64,000 nt of DNA from Acidimicrobiaceae bacterium (GCA_003151475.1 PLXQ01000069.1:38158-102157); one strand, 5' to 3'. Positions 51,817 to 60,063 are shown, counted from the stretch's first letter. Numbers and translations: made by a program. The notes: generated by a model from the sequence alone, not told the origin.

Positions 51817-52436
51817 CCCTCGAGGCAGCCCCCGACGTGGCCGGATCGGGCGTCGACGAGGCGCCGGGCACCGTCAGGGAGCCGGGCCCGGGCCGCGGTC
51901 GGCACACCGCCCGGTGGATCTCCCTCGTCGTGCTGGTGGTGGTGGCCGCGCTGGTCGCTCTCTTGGCCACGCGTCCCCCGGCCACCGAGACCGAGGTGTT
52001 CACGCCGCTTCTGGGCAAGACGGCGCCGGCCATAGCGGGGGCGACGCTGTCGGGCCCGGGTTTCGATCTCGCCACGTACCGGGGACGTTTCGTGGTGGTC
52101 AACTTCTTCGCCAGCTGGTGCCCTCCGTGTCAGCAGGAGCAACCCGAGCTCGTGTCCTTCGCCTACAGCCACCGCGGCACCGGTGACGCCGTGCTCGTCG
52201 GCGTGGTCTACGACGACGCCACATCGAGCGCCCGGGCCTTCGACACGGCGGCGGGGGCCGACTGGCCGGCCGTGATCGATCCCGGCGGCCAGATCGCCCT
52301 GCGCTACGGCGTGCGCGCCCCGCCCGAGACGTTCCTCATCTCACCCACGGGCCAGGTGGTGGCGCACATCGACGGCCCCGTCACGGCGGCCTATCTCGAC
52401 AAGCAGCTGGCCGCGGCGCGGGCGGCGGGGTCGTGA
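51813..52436 (+). CDS. ccmG: Thioredoxin-like CcmG/ResA (DsbE)
   Basis: The 207-residue membrane-anchored thioredoxin has its helix at about 34-53 and active site W-C-P-P-C (C103/C106) after V-V-V-N-F-F-A-S. The fold continues with the cis-proline segment R-A-P-P-E-T-F-L. It reduces apocytochrome disulfides before haem ligation and is probably recharged by CcdA. GTG 51813 overlaps the ccmF stop by 4 bp and the ccmH start overlaps its end. Confidence 0.9.
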   Translation: MTLEAAPDVAGSGVDEAPGTVREPGPGRGRHTARWISLVVLVVVAALVALLATRPPATETEVFTPLLGKTAPAIAGATLSGPGFDLATYRGRFVVVNFFASWCPPCQQEQPELVSFAYSHRGTGDAVLVGVVYDDATSSARAFDTAAGADWPAVIDPGGQIALRYGVRAPPETFLISPTGQVVAHIDGPVTAAYLDKQLAAARAAGS

Positions 52437-52945
52437 GCCCGGACCCCGGGGCGCGGGCCGGCTCCCGTGTCGTCTGGGTGGCGCTGGCTCTGGTGCTCGT
52501 GGCCGCCCTCGCCTTCAGCGTGGCCCGCAACAGTGGCCCGCTCACCGAGAAGCAGAGAGCGGCCGCCATCGAGAGCAACCTGAAATGCCCGAGCTGCGAG
52601 GCCATCTCGGTGCTCGACTCCTCGGCCTCGACCGCCGCCGCCGTGCGCCAGGTCGTGGCCGCCCGGGTACACGAGGGCCAGAGTGATCAGCAGATCGAGC
52701 AGTACCTGGAGAGCCGGTACGGGCCGAGCATTCTCCTGCGGCCCCCCACCACGGGGATCACGGCCGTGGTCTGGGTGGTGCCGGTGGTGGCCGCCGTCGG
52801 TGGCCTCGGCGGCCTGGGGCTGTTCTTCTGGCGCCGCCGGCGTCCGAAGGCGGTCCGGGTGACCCCAGAAGACCGGGCGCTGGTGGATCGGGCGCTGTCG
52901 CAGCGCCAGGGCGATGTCGCTTTACCGGCGCCCCCGGGGCCGTGA
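52433..52945 (+). CDS. ccmH: Apocytochrome-thiol-binding protein CcmH
   Basis: The 170-residue protein has an N-terminal membrane helix (13-30) and the redox motif L-K-C-P-S-C (C52/C55) of CcmH/CcmL, which handles apocytochrome thiols. A helical bundle follows (V-R-Q-V-V-A-A-R-V-H-E-G-Q), then a second membrane helix (about 108-132) and an acidic-basic tail. It is longer than the proteobacterial single-helix forms. 4-bp overlaps join it to the genes on both sides. Confidence 0.9.
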   Translation: MSPDPGARAGSRVVWVALALVLVAALAFSVARNSGPLTEKQRAAAIESNLKCPSCEAISVLDSSASTAAAVRQVVAARVHEGQSDQQIEQYLESRYGPSILLRPPTTGITAVVWVVPVVAAVGGLGGLGLFFWRRRRPKAVRVTPEDRALVDRALSQRQGDVALPAPPGP

Positions 52946-53751
52946 CGCATCCCGAGCTGGAGGACGAACGGTCCTTCTTACTGCGTTCGCTCGAGGACCT
53001 CGATCGCGAACACGAGGTGGGCGATCTCACCGACGAGGACCACCAGGCGCTGCGCGACGAGTACATCGCCCGGACCGCGGCGCTCTTGCGGTCGGGAAAC
53101 GGTGGCCCGGCGGCGGCGGGGGAGTCCCCCGAGAGCGCGGGCGCCGCGCCCGGCGCGGCGCCCGGTGCCCGCACGGCCTCACACATCCGGCGGCGACGCC
53201 TTCTGATCACGGTGGGGACGGTGCTCGTGATCGGGGGGGCGGTGTGGGCGTTGGTGGCCCAGCTGAGCGGCCGCTTGCCGGGCGAGACGGTGACGGGTTC
53301 GGTCACCTTGTCTCCGAGCCAACAGGTACAGCGGACCCTGGCCCAGGCCCAGACCCTCGAGGGCCAGGGCGACGCCGCCGGGGCCGTGACGCTCTACCAG
53401 TCGGTGCTGAGCCAGCACCCGAAGCAGCAAGAGGCGCTGGCCGAGATGGGGTGGCTCGAATACGAGGCCGGGGCCGAAGCCAAACAGGGCACCCTTCTGG
53501 CCCTGGGCCAACAGCAGGAACGCCGGGCCGAGAGCGTCGACCCGAGCGCCTTCGCCCCCCATCTCTACTTGGGTTCGATGCTCCTGGCCGAGAACCATCC
53601 CGTGCAGGCCGTGGCCGAATACCGGCTGTTCCTGGCCGACCATCCCCCCCGGGCCACGGTGTCCTCGGCGGTGCCCTTTCTCACCAAGGCCTTCGCCGGC
53701 GCCCATCAGCCGCTGCCGGCGCTGCCGCTCGGGAAGGTGCCTCCGGGCTGA
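52942..53751 (+). CDS. CcmI-like TPR protein
   Basis: The 269-residue protein opens with R-S-F-L-L-R-S-L-E-D-L-D-R-E-H-E, like the N-terminal part of CcmI. A Gly/Ala/Pro linker and a membrane helix (about 88-108) follow. A C-terminal helical region holds TPR-like helices (V-Q-R-T-L-A-Q-A-Q-T-L-E-G-Q-G-D-A-A). CcmI chaperones apocytochrome c, which fits the position at the end of the ccm operon. GTG 52942 overlaps the ccmH stop by 4 bp. The order of segments is standard CcmI except for the long linker. Confidence 0.75.
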   Translation: MTHPELEDERSFLLRSLEDLDREHEVGDLTDEDHQALRDEYIARTAALLRSGNGGPAAAGESPESAGAAPGAAPGARTASHIRRRRLLITVGTVLVIGGAVWALVAQLSGRLPGETVTGSVTLSPSQQVQRTLAQAQTLEGQGDAAGAVTLYQSVLSQHPKQQEALAEMGWLEYEAGAEAKQGTLLALGQQQERRAESVDPSAFAPHLYLGSMLLAENHPVQAVAEYRLFLADHPPRATVSSAVPFLTKAFAGAHQPLPALPLGKVPPG

Positions 53752-53790
53752 GCCCTGGGTCCCCGGGTGGCGTCGTCGAGCCTGGTGACG

Positions 53791-54231
53791 TTACGAGGCC
53801 ACCAGATCGAGGACGGTGGTGGGGACGACGGCCAAGCGGGTGACCGGTCCCCGGACGGGCCAGTCGTCGAAGGCACCGAGTTGATCGTTGGCCGGACGGT
53901 CCTCGCCGCCCCTGTCCGGCCCCGACCGGCGTCGGCTCCCCGCCGCCGGCAGGCCGAGAACCTGCTCCAGGGTGAGCCCGCGTTCCGAGGCTCCGAAGAG
54001 AACACAGAGGGCGGCCAGCGAGAAACCGGCGCGCTGCAGACGGAGGATGGCCTCCAGCCGCTCGAGGTGCTCCCGGTCGTAGAGACCGGTGCGTCCGCGC
54101 AGGGTGGGTCGGTGGAGGAGGCCCAGGGTCTGGAAGGCCCGGACGTTGCGGGTGGTCGTCCCGGCCCGGCGGGCCAGCTGGTCGACGGTCGAGGCCGTCT
54201 CTGCCTCTTCGATCGTCGCCGTCCCCGCCAT
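53791..54231 (-). CDS. MerR-family transcriptional regulator
   Basis: The 146-residue protein has a MerR helix-turn-helix (about 15-75: L-A-R-R-A-G-T-T-T-R-N-V-R-A-F-Q, G-L-L-H-R-P, and Y-D-R-E-H-L-E-R-L) and a short coiled dimerisation helix. It has no metal-binding cysteines, so it probably senses a small molecule or acts ligand-free. The ATG at 54231 follows TATAGT by 9 nt; a longer frame through the promoter region is rejected. It is divergent from the hydratase gene with an overlapping promoter and a palindrome between them. Confidence 0.85.
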   Translation of the reverse strand: MAGTATIEEAETASTVDQLARRAGTTTRNVRAFQTLGLLHRPTLRGRTGLYDREHLERLEAILRLQRAGFSLAALCVLFGASERGLTLEQVLGLPAAGSRRRSGPDRGGEDRPANDQLGAFDDWPVRGPVTRLAVVPTTVLDLVAS

Positions 54232-54237
54232 CACCGT

Positions 54238-54269
54238 TTGACTATAACATAATTTTATGTAACATGTAA
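54238..54269. promoter_or_regulatory. Overlapping divergent promoters with a MerR-type palindrome
   Basis: Plus strand: TTGACT (54238-54243), 16 nt, TAACAT (54260-54265), towards the hydratase gene. Minus strand: TTACAT (54269-54264), 17 nt, TATAGT (54246-54241), towards the merR-type gene. The shared spacer holds a near-palindrome TAACATAA-TT-TTATGTAA (54246-54263, 7 of 8 pairs). MerR regulators act at precisely such spacer palindromes, so one dimer could set both directions. The A/T-richness stands out in this GC-rich window. Confidence 0.65.
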
Positions 54270-54300
54270 CGACGACAGATAGTCGGCCCGAGGAGGAACC

Positions 54301-55152
54301 ATGCCCATCAACGTCGACGCCGTGGGATCGACGTCGGAGCCCGTCACCCGGACGTGGACATCGACCGACTGCCTTCTCTACGCCCTCGGTGTCGGCGCCG
54401 GGGCGCTCGATCCGACCGGCTTCGAGCTCGAGTACACAACCGAGAATTCCGCCGAGGTGACGCAACGGGTGCTGCCGACCTTCGCCACCATCGTGGGCCT
54501 GAGCGGCGTGCCCAGGACTTCGCTGGGCAGCTATGACCCGGCCATGTTGGTGCACGGGGAACAGTCGATCGAGTTGCACGGCGCCATCGCTCCCGACGGG
54601 GCGGTCAGCACCACGAGCACGGTGGTCGGCATCTACGACAAGGGATCGGGCGCCCTGGTGGTGCTCGAATCGGACTCCGTCGACGCCTCCACCGGAGCGC
54701 CGTGCTTCTCGACCCGGTCGGCACTGTTCATCCGGGGCGAGGGCGGCTTCGGAGGTGACCGCGGTCCGTCGTCGTCAGGAGATGGGCCGGTGGGTGAAGC
54801 GGACGAGGTCGTCACCTATGCGACGCGCACCGACCAGGCCCTTCTCTACCGGCTGTCGGGGGACCGCAATCCCCTGCATTCCGATCCCGTCTTCGCCAAG
54901 CGGGCCGGGTTCGACCGTCCCATCCTGCACGGGCTGTGCACCTACGGGTTCACCGGTCGGGCGCTGCTGCACGCGCTGTGCGGCTCCGACCCGACCCGTT
55001 TCACCTCGATGCACGCCCGCTTCTCGCGACCGACGATGCCCGGTGACACCTTGACCGTGTCGATGTGGGTGAACGGCACCGAAGCGGCGTTCCGCACCGA
55101 GAACCAGCGCGGCGAAACCGTCATCGACGGCGGCCGCTTCGTCTTCTCGTAA
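54301..55152 (+). CDS. MaoC/hydratase-2-type enoyl-CoA hydratase
   Basis: The 283-residue protein is a two-domain hydratase. The N-terminal half is an inactive-type hot-dog domain. The C-terminal half has the hydratase-2 motif Y-R-L-S-G-D-R-N-P-L-H-S-D-P, whose D-x4-H pair is catalytic, followed by R-P-I-L-H-G-L. It adds water to trans-2-enoyl-CoA to give (R)-3-hydroxyacyl-CoA, as in MFE-2 or sterol and fatty-acid breakdown. It has an excellent ribosome binding site (AGGAGG). Transcription comes from the MerR-controlled divergent promoter. Confidence 0.88.
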   Translation: MPINVDAVGSTSEPVTRTWTSTDCLLYALGVGAGALDPTGFELEYTTENSAEVTQRVLPTFATIVGLSGVPRTSLGSYDPAMLVHGEQSIELHGAIAPDGAVSTTSTVVGIYDKGSGALVVLESDSVDASTGAPCFSTRSALFIRGEGGFGGDRGPSSSGDGPVGEADEVVTYATRTDQALLYRLSGDRNPLHSDPVFAKRAGFDRPILHGLCTYGFTGRALLHALCGSDPTRFTSMHARFSRPTMPGDTLTVSMWVNGTEAAFRTENQRGETVIDGGRFVFS

Positions 55153-55220
55153 CAGCTTCTTCGTAACAGATTGTCTCCTGGCAAAAGATTCGAGCGCTCC
55201 TCGCCGCCGACCGTCTGCGG

Positions 55221-56477
55221 TCAGCCCCGTAGTCCCCGCAGTCCGGCCACGACGTCGCCGAAGGCGTCGGCGAAGGCGGTCACATCGTCGTCGGAGCTCG
55301 ACCAGCCCACCGACAAACGCAAGGAATGTTCGGCATCGACCCCCATGGCCTCGAGAACGGGCGACGGGGCCAGGGACTCCGACGAGCACGAGGAACCCGA
55401 GTGGGCGGCGATGCCGCGCTGGTCGAGACCGAGCAGGACCGGTTCGGCTTCCACGCCGCCGACGGTGACGCACACGAGCTGCGGCACCCGGTGCCCGCGG
55501 TCACCCACGACCTCGACGCCGTCGACGGATGTGGCCGCCGCGAGGAGCGCTTCCGTCCGGCGCCGGGCTGTCTCCGCTTCCTCTTCGAGCGCGCCGGGCC
55601 GGGCCAGCGCCCCGGTGGCGGCGGCGAAGCCGATGATGGCGGGGACGTTCTCGAGCCCGCCGCGCCGGGCCCGTTCCTGCTCCCCTCCCACGAGAAGTGG
55701 ATCGAGACGCAGGCCGCGCCGGACGAGGAGCGCTCCCACCCCCGGGGGACCGCCGAATTTGTGGGCGCTCACCGACAGCAGATCGGCCCCGAGCTCGTCG
55801 AAGGCCAACGGGAGGTGGCCGGCCAGGGCGCAGGCGTCCACGTGGACCAGAACGCCGTGGCGGTGACAAGCCTCGACGACGTCGTGCACCGGTTGCACGG
55901 TGCCCACCTCGTGATTGGCCGCCTGGCAGTGGACGAGCGCAGGACGCGCACCGGCTTCTGAGCACCGACGCAGGGCGTCCTCCACGGTGCCGGGGTCGAG
56001 GCGACCGGTGCGATCGACGCCGAGCTCGATCACAGGGGCCAGTCGTCGCGAGGCGTCACCGACACAGGAGTGTTCCACCCGGGCGAGCAGCACCGGTTGG
56101 CCGGGGCTCATCCGCGTCGCACCCCACGTCGCTGCGTTGGCCGCTTCGGTTCCTCCGGAGGTGAACACGACCTGGCGTGGCCGGGTACCGAAGAATGCCG
56201 CCACATTGTCGCGGGCGTCCTCCACCACGGCCCTCGCGATCCGGCCCTCGGTGTGGACCCGTCCCGGATCGGCGGCGGTGACGTGTCCTTCGAGCCACTG
56301 CACCATCGAGGTGACCACCGCGGGGCGAGGCGGAGAGGTCGACGCGTGGTCGAGATAGTGGCGCGTCAGCGGATCAGGCGAGCGCGGCGCAGGCGTCGTC
56401 GCCGCGGGCGCGCGAGGAGAGGACCACGGACACCCGTGCGTCTGTCTCGTGGCCGCACAGTCCGGCCAGAAGACCAC
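55221..56477 (-). CDS. Cysteine desulfurase (NifS/IscS-like), start uncertain
   Basis: The PLP enzyme takes sulphur from cysteine for Fe-S clusters or thio-cofactors. The lysine is in S-V-S-A-H-K-F-G-G, the catalytic cysteine in S-G-S-S-C-S-S-E, and the opening is H-Y-L-D-H-A-S-T. The conserved part begins at about residue 40. The only in-frame ATG/GTG/TTG before it is GTG 56477, which overlaps the upstream regulator gene by 104 bp. A CTG at 56369, 4 nt after that gene's stop, is the more natural start. The group-II-like short catalytic loop is normal. It is coupled to the SufR-like gene. Confidence 0.88.
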   Translation of the reverse strand: MVFWPDCAATRQTHGCPWSSPRAPAATTPAPRSPDPLTRHYLDHASTSPPRPAVVTSMVQWLEGHVTAADPGRVHTEGRIARAVVEDARDNVAAFFGTRPRQVVFTSGGTEAANAATWGATRMSPGQPVLLARVEHSCVGDASRRLAPVIELGVDRTGRLDPGTVEDALRRCSEAGARPALVHCQAANHEVGTVQPVHDVVEACHRHGVLVHVDACALAGHLPLAFDELGADLLSVSAHKFGGPPGVGALLVRRGLRLDPLLVGGEQERARRGGLENVPAIIGFAAATGALARPGALEEEAETARRRTEALLAAATSVDGVEVVGDRGHRVPQLVCVTVGGVEAEPVLLGLDQRGIAAHSGSSCSSESLAPSPVLEAMGVDAEHSLRLSVGWSSSDDDVTAFADAFGDVVAGLRGLRG

Positions 56478-57120
56478 GGACCATGCCGCGGTCGACGGCG
56501 CAGATCACAGGGTGCTGAGCGGCGGCGTCGCCGAAGGGGCAGTTCTCCGCCACCACGGCCGTCGATTCCCCCCGGTCCTCGGCGTGGGCGGCGAAGCCGT
56601 GGGCGGTGAGGGCGTCGGCGATGGCATGCATGGCGCCGCGCACCGACCGTTGCCCCTCGCCCGGCTCCATCCGCTCGGCCAGGAGCCGTCCGTGCTCTTC
56701 GCCCACCCGTTCGGCCATGCGCTCGGCCTCGACCGGTCCGAGGAGTTCGAGCGCCTCGGCGAGGAGCGACACCAGGAGGTCGTCGAGGTGGGTGACGAGG
56801 TCGATGGTGGGATCGCCGTCGGTTCCGTTAGCCGCCCGGTAGCGCTTGGACGGACGTCCGGCACCGGCCAGCGGCGACCTCTCCAGGCCCACCTCGACGT
56901 AGCCGCCGGCCGAGAGCCGGTCGAGGTGGTGACGGGCCACGTTCGGGTGCAGGGAAAAGGCGGTGGCCACTTCGGACGCCGTCGATCCCGGATGCGAGCG
57001 CACATGCAGATAGATCTCGCGCCGCGTGGGGTCGCCGAAGGCCGACGTGACGGCGGCCACCGCGGCCGAGAATCGACGATCGGCTGGACCCGTCGCCCCG
57101 TGGTCGGTAGCCGTGAACAC
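56374..57120 (-). CDS. SufR-like Fe-S-sensing transcriptional regulator
   Basis: The 248-residue protein has an ArsR/DeoR-like winged helix at about 20-95 (S-A-F-G-D-P-T-R-R-E-I-Y-L, then H-P-N-V-A-R-H-H-L-D-R-L). The C-terminal domain carries three cysteines C194, C207 and C222 (C-x12-C-x14-C), close to the cluster ligands of SufR. SufR represses Fe-S assembly genes when it holds a cluster. The GTG at 57120 lies 6 nt after TAGACT. Linked genes are a cysteine desulfurase (same strand) and mrp (divergent), so it most likely regulates both. Confidence 0.8.
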   Translation of the reverse strand: MFTATDHGATGPADRRFSAAVAAVTSAFGDPTRREIYLHVRSHPGSTASEVATAFSLHPNVARHHLDRLSAGGYVEVGLERSPLAGAGRPSKRYRAANGTDGDPTIDLVTHLDDLLVSLLAEALELLGPVEAERMAERVGEEHGRLLAERMEPGEGQRSVRGAMHAIADALTAHGFAAHAEDRGESTAVVAENCPFGDAAAQHPVICAVDRGMVRGLLAGLCGHETDARVSVVLSSRARGDDACAALA

Positions 57121-57125
57121 GGCAC

Positions 57126-57132
57126 TAGTCTA
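57126..57132. promoter_or_regulatory. Shared -10 region of the sufR-like gene and mrp
   Basis: Minus strand TAGACT (57132-57127) is 6 nt before the GTG at 57120, leaderless. Plus strand TAGTCT (57126-57131) points to mrp with a leader of roughly 27 nt. The site contains the palindrome ACTAGT. Regulator binding here would switch both sides together. Confidence 0.4.
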
Positions 57133-57164
57133 CCTGGTGGCGCGGTGAAGTCCCTGGTGCGCCC

Positions 57165-58391
57165 ATGAATCTGATCCGGGAGGACGTTTCGGTGGCCCCG
57201 AGCGAGACAGAGGTGCGCGCCGCAATTGAGGCGGTTGTGGACCCCGACCTGGGCCGGGCCATCGGAGAGCTCGGCATGATCCGCTCGCTCCGGATGCAGC
57301 GCCGCTCCACCACCGTCGTCCTGGCCTTCCCGGTGGCCCGGTGGCCGGCCACAGCGGCCGTGGCCAACGCCGTGGGCGAGGTCCTCGAAGCTCTGGATCT
57401 CCCCGGGACCCCGAACGTCGACGTGGTCACGATGACCGACGACGAACGCGCCGCGCTGCATCTGCAACTGGCCCTGCCCACGGCGGGGCAGGCGCATGCC
57501 GACGGATCGTCCGCAGCCGGCGATCACGGACACGCCCACCCCCGCGCCCCGGGGGCGGCACCGGGTCCCCTCGGTCACGAGGAGGGACGGCCCAATCGTT
57601 TCATGATGCCGGGGACGCGCACCCGGGTCATCGGCATCTCGTCGGGCAAGGGCGGCGTGGGCAAATCGTCGGTGACGGTGAACCTGGCCGTGGCCCTCGC
57701 CGCGCGCGGCCACGAGATCGGACTTCTCGATGCCGACGTCTACGGCTTCTCCGTTCCGAAGATGCTGGGGGTGACCCGGGGACCCGTAGCCATCGACGAG
57801 CTCCTCGTTCCTCCCGTGGTCCACGGCGTGCGTTGCCTGTCGATGGGATTCTTCGTCCCCGACGAGCAGCCCGTGATCTGGCGCGGCCCCATGCTGCACA
57901 AGGCGCTCGAGCAGTTCCTGGTGGACGCCTACTGGGGGGAGCCGGACTATCTCCTCATCGACATGCCCCCCGGAACCGGTGACGTGGCGCTGTCGCTCGG
58001 GCAGTACCTCCCGCGCACCGAGGTGCTGGTGGTGACCACCCCTCAGCCGGCGGCCCAGCGCGTGGCGCAGCGGTCGGCATACGCCGCGAAGCAGCTGAAC
58101 CTGCCGGTACGCGGCGTCATCGAGAACATGTCGTGGTTCACCGGCGACGACGGTGTTCGCTACGAGTTGTTCGGCGCCGGGGGCGGCGACGCTCTGGCCG
58201 AGGCCCTGGAAGTGCCGTTGCTCGGCAAGATCCCGTTCGTGCCCACTGTGCGCCGCGGCGCCGACGACGGCGTCCCCGTTCGGCTGTCTGACCCCGTCGG
58301 AGAGGCGGCGCTTGCGTTCGAGGCCTTGGCCGACAGGGTGGAGGCGCTCGGGCCGTCGCGGATCTACCGTAGAGAACTCACGCTGCGCTGA
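57165..58391 (+). CDS. mrp: Mrp/ApbC-type iron-sulphur cluster carrier ATPase
   Basis: The 408-residue protein begins with a MIP18/DUF59 domain (about 13-95: V-R-A-A-I-E-A-V-V-D-P-D-L-G). A His/Ala/Pro-rich linker follows (about 105-140, H-G-H-A-H), then a deviant-Walker P-loop ATPase with S-S-G-K-G-G-V-G-K-S-S (about 160-170). It carries clusters from assembly to targets. The usual CxxC after V-I-E-N-M-S is absent, as in the mycobacterial homologue, so the cluster must bind elsewhere or the protein acts differently. It is divergent from the SufR-like gene. Confidence 0.9.
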   Translation: MNLIREDVSVAPSETEVRAAIEAVVDPDLGRAIGELGMIRSLRMQRRSTTVVLAFPVARWPATAAVANAVGEVLEALDLPGTPNVDVVTMTDDERAALHLQLALPTAGQAHADGSSAAGDHGHAHPRAPGAAPGPLGHEEGRPNRFMMPGTRTRVIGISSGKGGVGKSSVTVNLAVALAARGHEIGLLDADVYGFSVPKMLGVTRGPVAIDELLVPPVVHGVRCLSMGFFVPDEQPVIWRGPMLHKALEQFLVDAYWGEPDYLLIDMPPGTGDVALSLGQYLPRTEVLVVTTPQPAAQRVAQRSAYAAKQLNLPVRGVIENMSWFTGDDGVRYELFGAGGGDALAEALEVPLLGKIPFVPTVRRGADDGVPVRLSDPVGEAALAFEALADRVEALGPSRIYRRELTLR

Positions 58392-58412
58392 CGCCCGAAC
58401 TGCCGTGTGCCG

Positions 58413-59597
58413 TCAGCCGTGCCGGGTCTCCTCGATGCCGCGCGGCAGGTTCCTGGCGTCCCATCCGAGATCGCCGACGGCGCTGGCCATGGCGAAACGG
58501 TCCGTCATGCCGGCCACGTAGGCCACCGCCGCGTGCACGGCGTCGGCGCTTCCCCCGGCCAGCCCTCCCGTTTCGGCCACACCCGGTATGCGGTTCGGTT
58601 GGTCGGCGAAGTGCTCGACGAGGTCGCGCAGCATGGCGACGACGGCCGTGCCCTGGGAGACCGACGCCGGGCGGAAGTAGACATGCTCGTAGTTGTTCTG
58701 GCGGAACGACGCCAGGGCGTCGGCCAGCTCCTCGTCCATCGCGACGCGTCCTGACGACAACGTGGCGCCCGTCACACCCCCAATGAACGCCCGGAGCTGA
58801 TGGGAGCGCGATTCGCCGCAGCGTTTGCGCACGACCTCGGGGAGCATGGCCGGGGTCACGATGCCCGCCGACACGGCATCCTCCCAGTCGTGGCACACAT
58901 AGGCGATGCGGTCGGCCCAGCTCACAACTTCGCCTTCGGGTGTGGAGGGCGCCGGGCGCGACCACGAGTGGTTGCGTATCCCGTCGAGCGTCTCCTGGCA
59001 GAGGTTCAAGCCGGCCACCGACACGTCGGCGCCCCAGACGGCGTGATCGAAACCGTCGGCTAGGAAGATCCCGAGGGCGTCCTCGCTGGCATGGCCCCCC
59101 GGACCGTGGCCGCAGTCGTGGCCCAGGGCGATGGCTTCGGTGAGCGCCACGTTCAGGCGGCAGACGCGGGCGATGCCGGTGGCCACCTGGGCCACTTCGA
59201 GGGCGTGTGTCAGCCGGGTCCGTTGGTGGTCGGCCGGGAAGATGAAGACCTGGGTCTTGCCTGCCAGGCGCCGGAAGGCGGAGGAGTGCAGTATCCGGTC
59301 CCGGTCCCGCTCGAAGCAGGTCCGGTAGGGGTCCGGCTCCTCGGCCACCGATCGGCGCCCGGAGGCCGTGGCCCTGGTGGCGCCATCGGCCAGGGTCTTG
59401 TCCTCGGCCTCTTGGCGATCTTCTCGGTCGAGGGCCACGACCGGCACGGGGCCCACGGCGGCGTTCGAGTCGGCATGGGCCGTGCGCATTCCCTGGCCCC
59501 GGTGTCCGGCCATGGTGGCGGCCCAGCGGCGGCTGCGATCGCTCTCGATGCCTCCGGGGGGTCGCGCTTCGGTTGTCGTCGCTGCCTCCTCGGTCAC
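58413..59597 (-). CDS. dGTPase-like HD-domain triphosphohydrolase
   Basis: The protein of about 394 residues has the deoxynucleotide triphosphohydrolase pattern. It shows R-D-R-I-L-H-S-S-A-F-R-R-L-A-G-K-T-Q, then H-A-L-E-V-A, the H-D pair in L-G-H-D-C-G-H-G-P-G-G-H and a closing aspartate in S-W-A-D-R-I-A-Y. It would cleave dNTP to deoxynucleoside and triphosphate, adjusting dNTP pools. The GTG at 59597 is one of several possible starts (GTG 59624, ATG 59513); the frame extends much further, but that part is antisense to other genes. The first 60 residues are poorly conserved. Confidence 0.85.
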   Translation of the reverse strand: MTEEAATTTEARPPGGIESDRSRRWAATMAGHRGQGMRTAHADSNAAVGPVPVVALDREDRQEAEDKTLADGATRATASGRRSVAEEPDPYRTCFERDRDRILHSSAFRRLAGKTQVFIFPADHQRTRLTHALEVAQVATGIARVCRLNVALTEAIALGHDCGHGPGGHASEDALGIFLADGFDHAVWGADVSVAGLNLCQETLDGIRNHSWSRPAPSTPEGEVVSWADRIAYVCHDWEDAVSAGIVTPAMLPEVVRKRCGESRSHQLRAFIGGVTGATLSSGRVAMDEELADALASFRQNNYEHVYFRPASVSQGTAVVAMLRDLVEHFADQPNRIPGVAETGGLAGGSADAVHAAVAYVAGMTDRFAMASAVGDLGWDARNLPRGIEETRHG

Positions 59598-59717
59598 GGC
59601 GAGCGATCGTCTCTGACCGCCCACCCGGGTCCATGTGGTCGATGCCAGTGTGCCGCATCGCTGTATCGTCGGGGGTGGGCCCGTCCCGGGCCGGCGGTGA
59701 TCGGAGGAACGAAGCAG

Positions 59718-59954
59718 GTGGACTTGCGCATCGGGATCGTGCAGAGCGCCAAAGAGGTCGAGGTCGAGCTGGCCGATGACATCGACCGGGACTCGGTCAT
59801 CGCCGAGATCGAAGGGTCGCTCGGCAAGGCGGAGGGTGTCCTGTGGTTCACCGACCGTCGGGGCCGGCGGGTGGCCGTACCCGTGGCCAGGGTCGCCTAT
59901 GTCGAGGTGGGAGCTCCGGTCTCGGAGCGTCGGGTCGGCTTCGGGGCCCCCTGA
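59718..59954 (+). CDS. DUF3107 family protein
   Basis: The 78-residue protein is typical of Actinomycetota: M-D-L-R-I-G-I-V-Q-S-A-K-E-V-E-V-E-L, then V-L-W-F-T-D-R-R-G-R-R-V-A-V-P and V-A-Y-V-E-V-G. It looks like a small ATP-independent beta-alpha unit. The GTG at 59718 follows GGAGG (59703-59707) at 10 nt. Its place just before two ArsA-type ATPase genes is conserved in this phylum to my knowledge, but the function is unknown; linkage to the ATPases is inference. TATCGT at 59664-59669 is a possible -10. Confidence 0.82.
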   Translation: MDLRIGIVQSAKEVEVELADDIDRDSVIAEIEGSLGKAEGVLWFTDRRGRRVAVPVARVAYVEVGAPVSERRVGFGAP

Positions 59955-60063
59955 AGAACATCGCCGGCCGAGCCGGCCGCCGTGCCTGAGCCCGGATCCG
60001 GTGGCCGACACAGCTGAGATCCGCCGGCCAGGTTCCGTCGAGCGACCAGAGAGGACGTGCACG

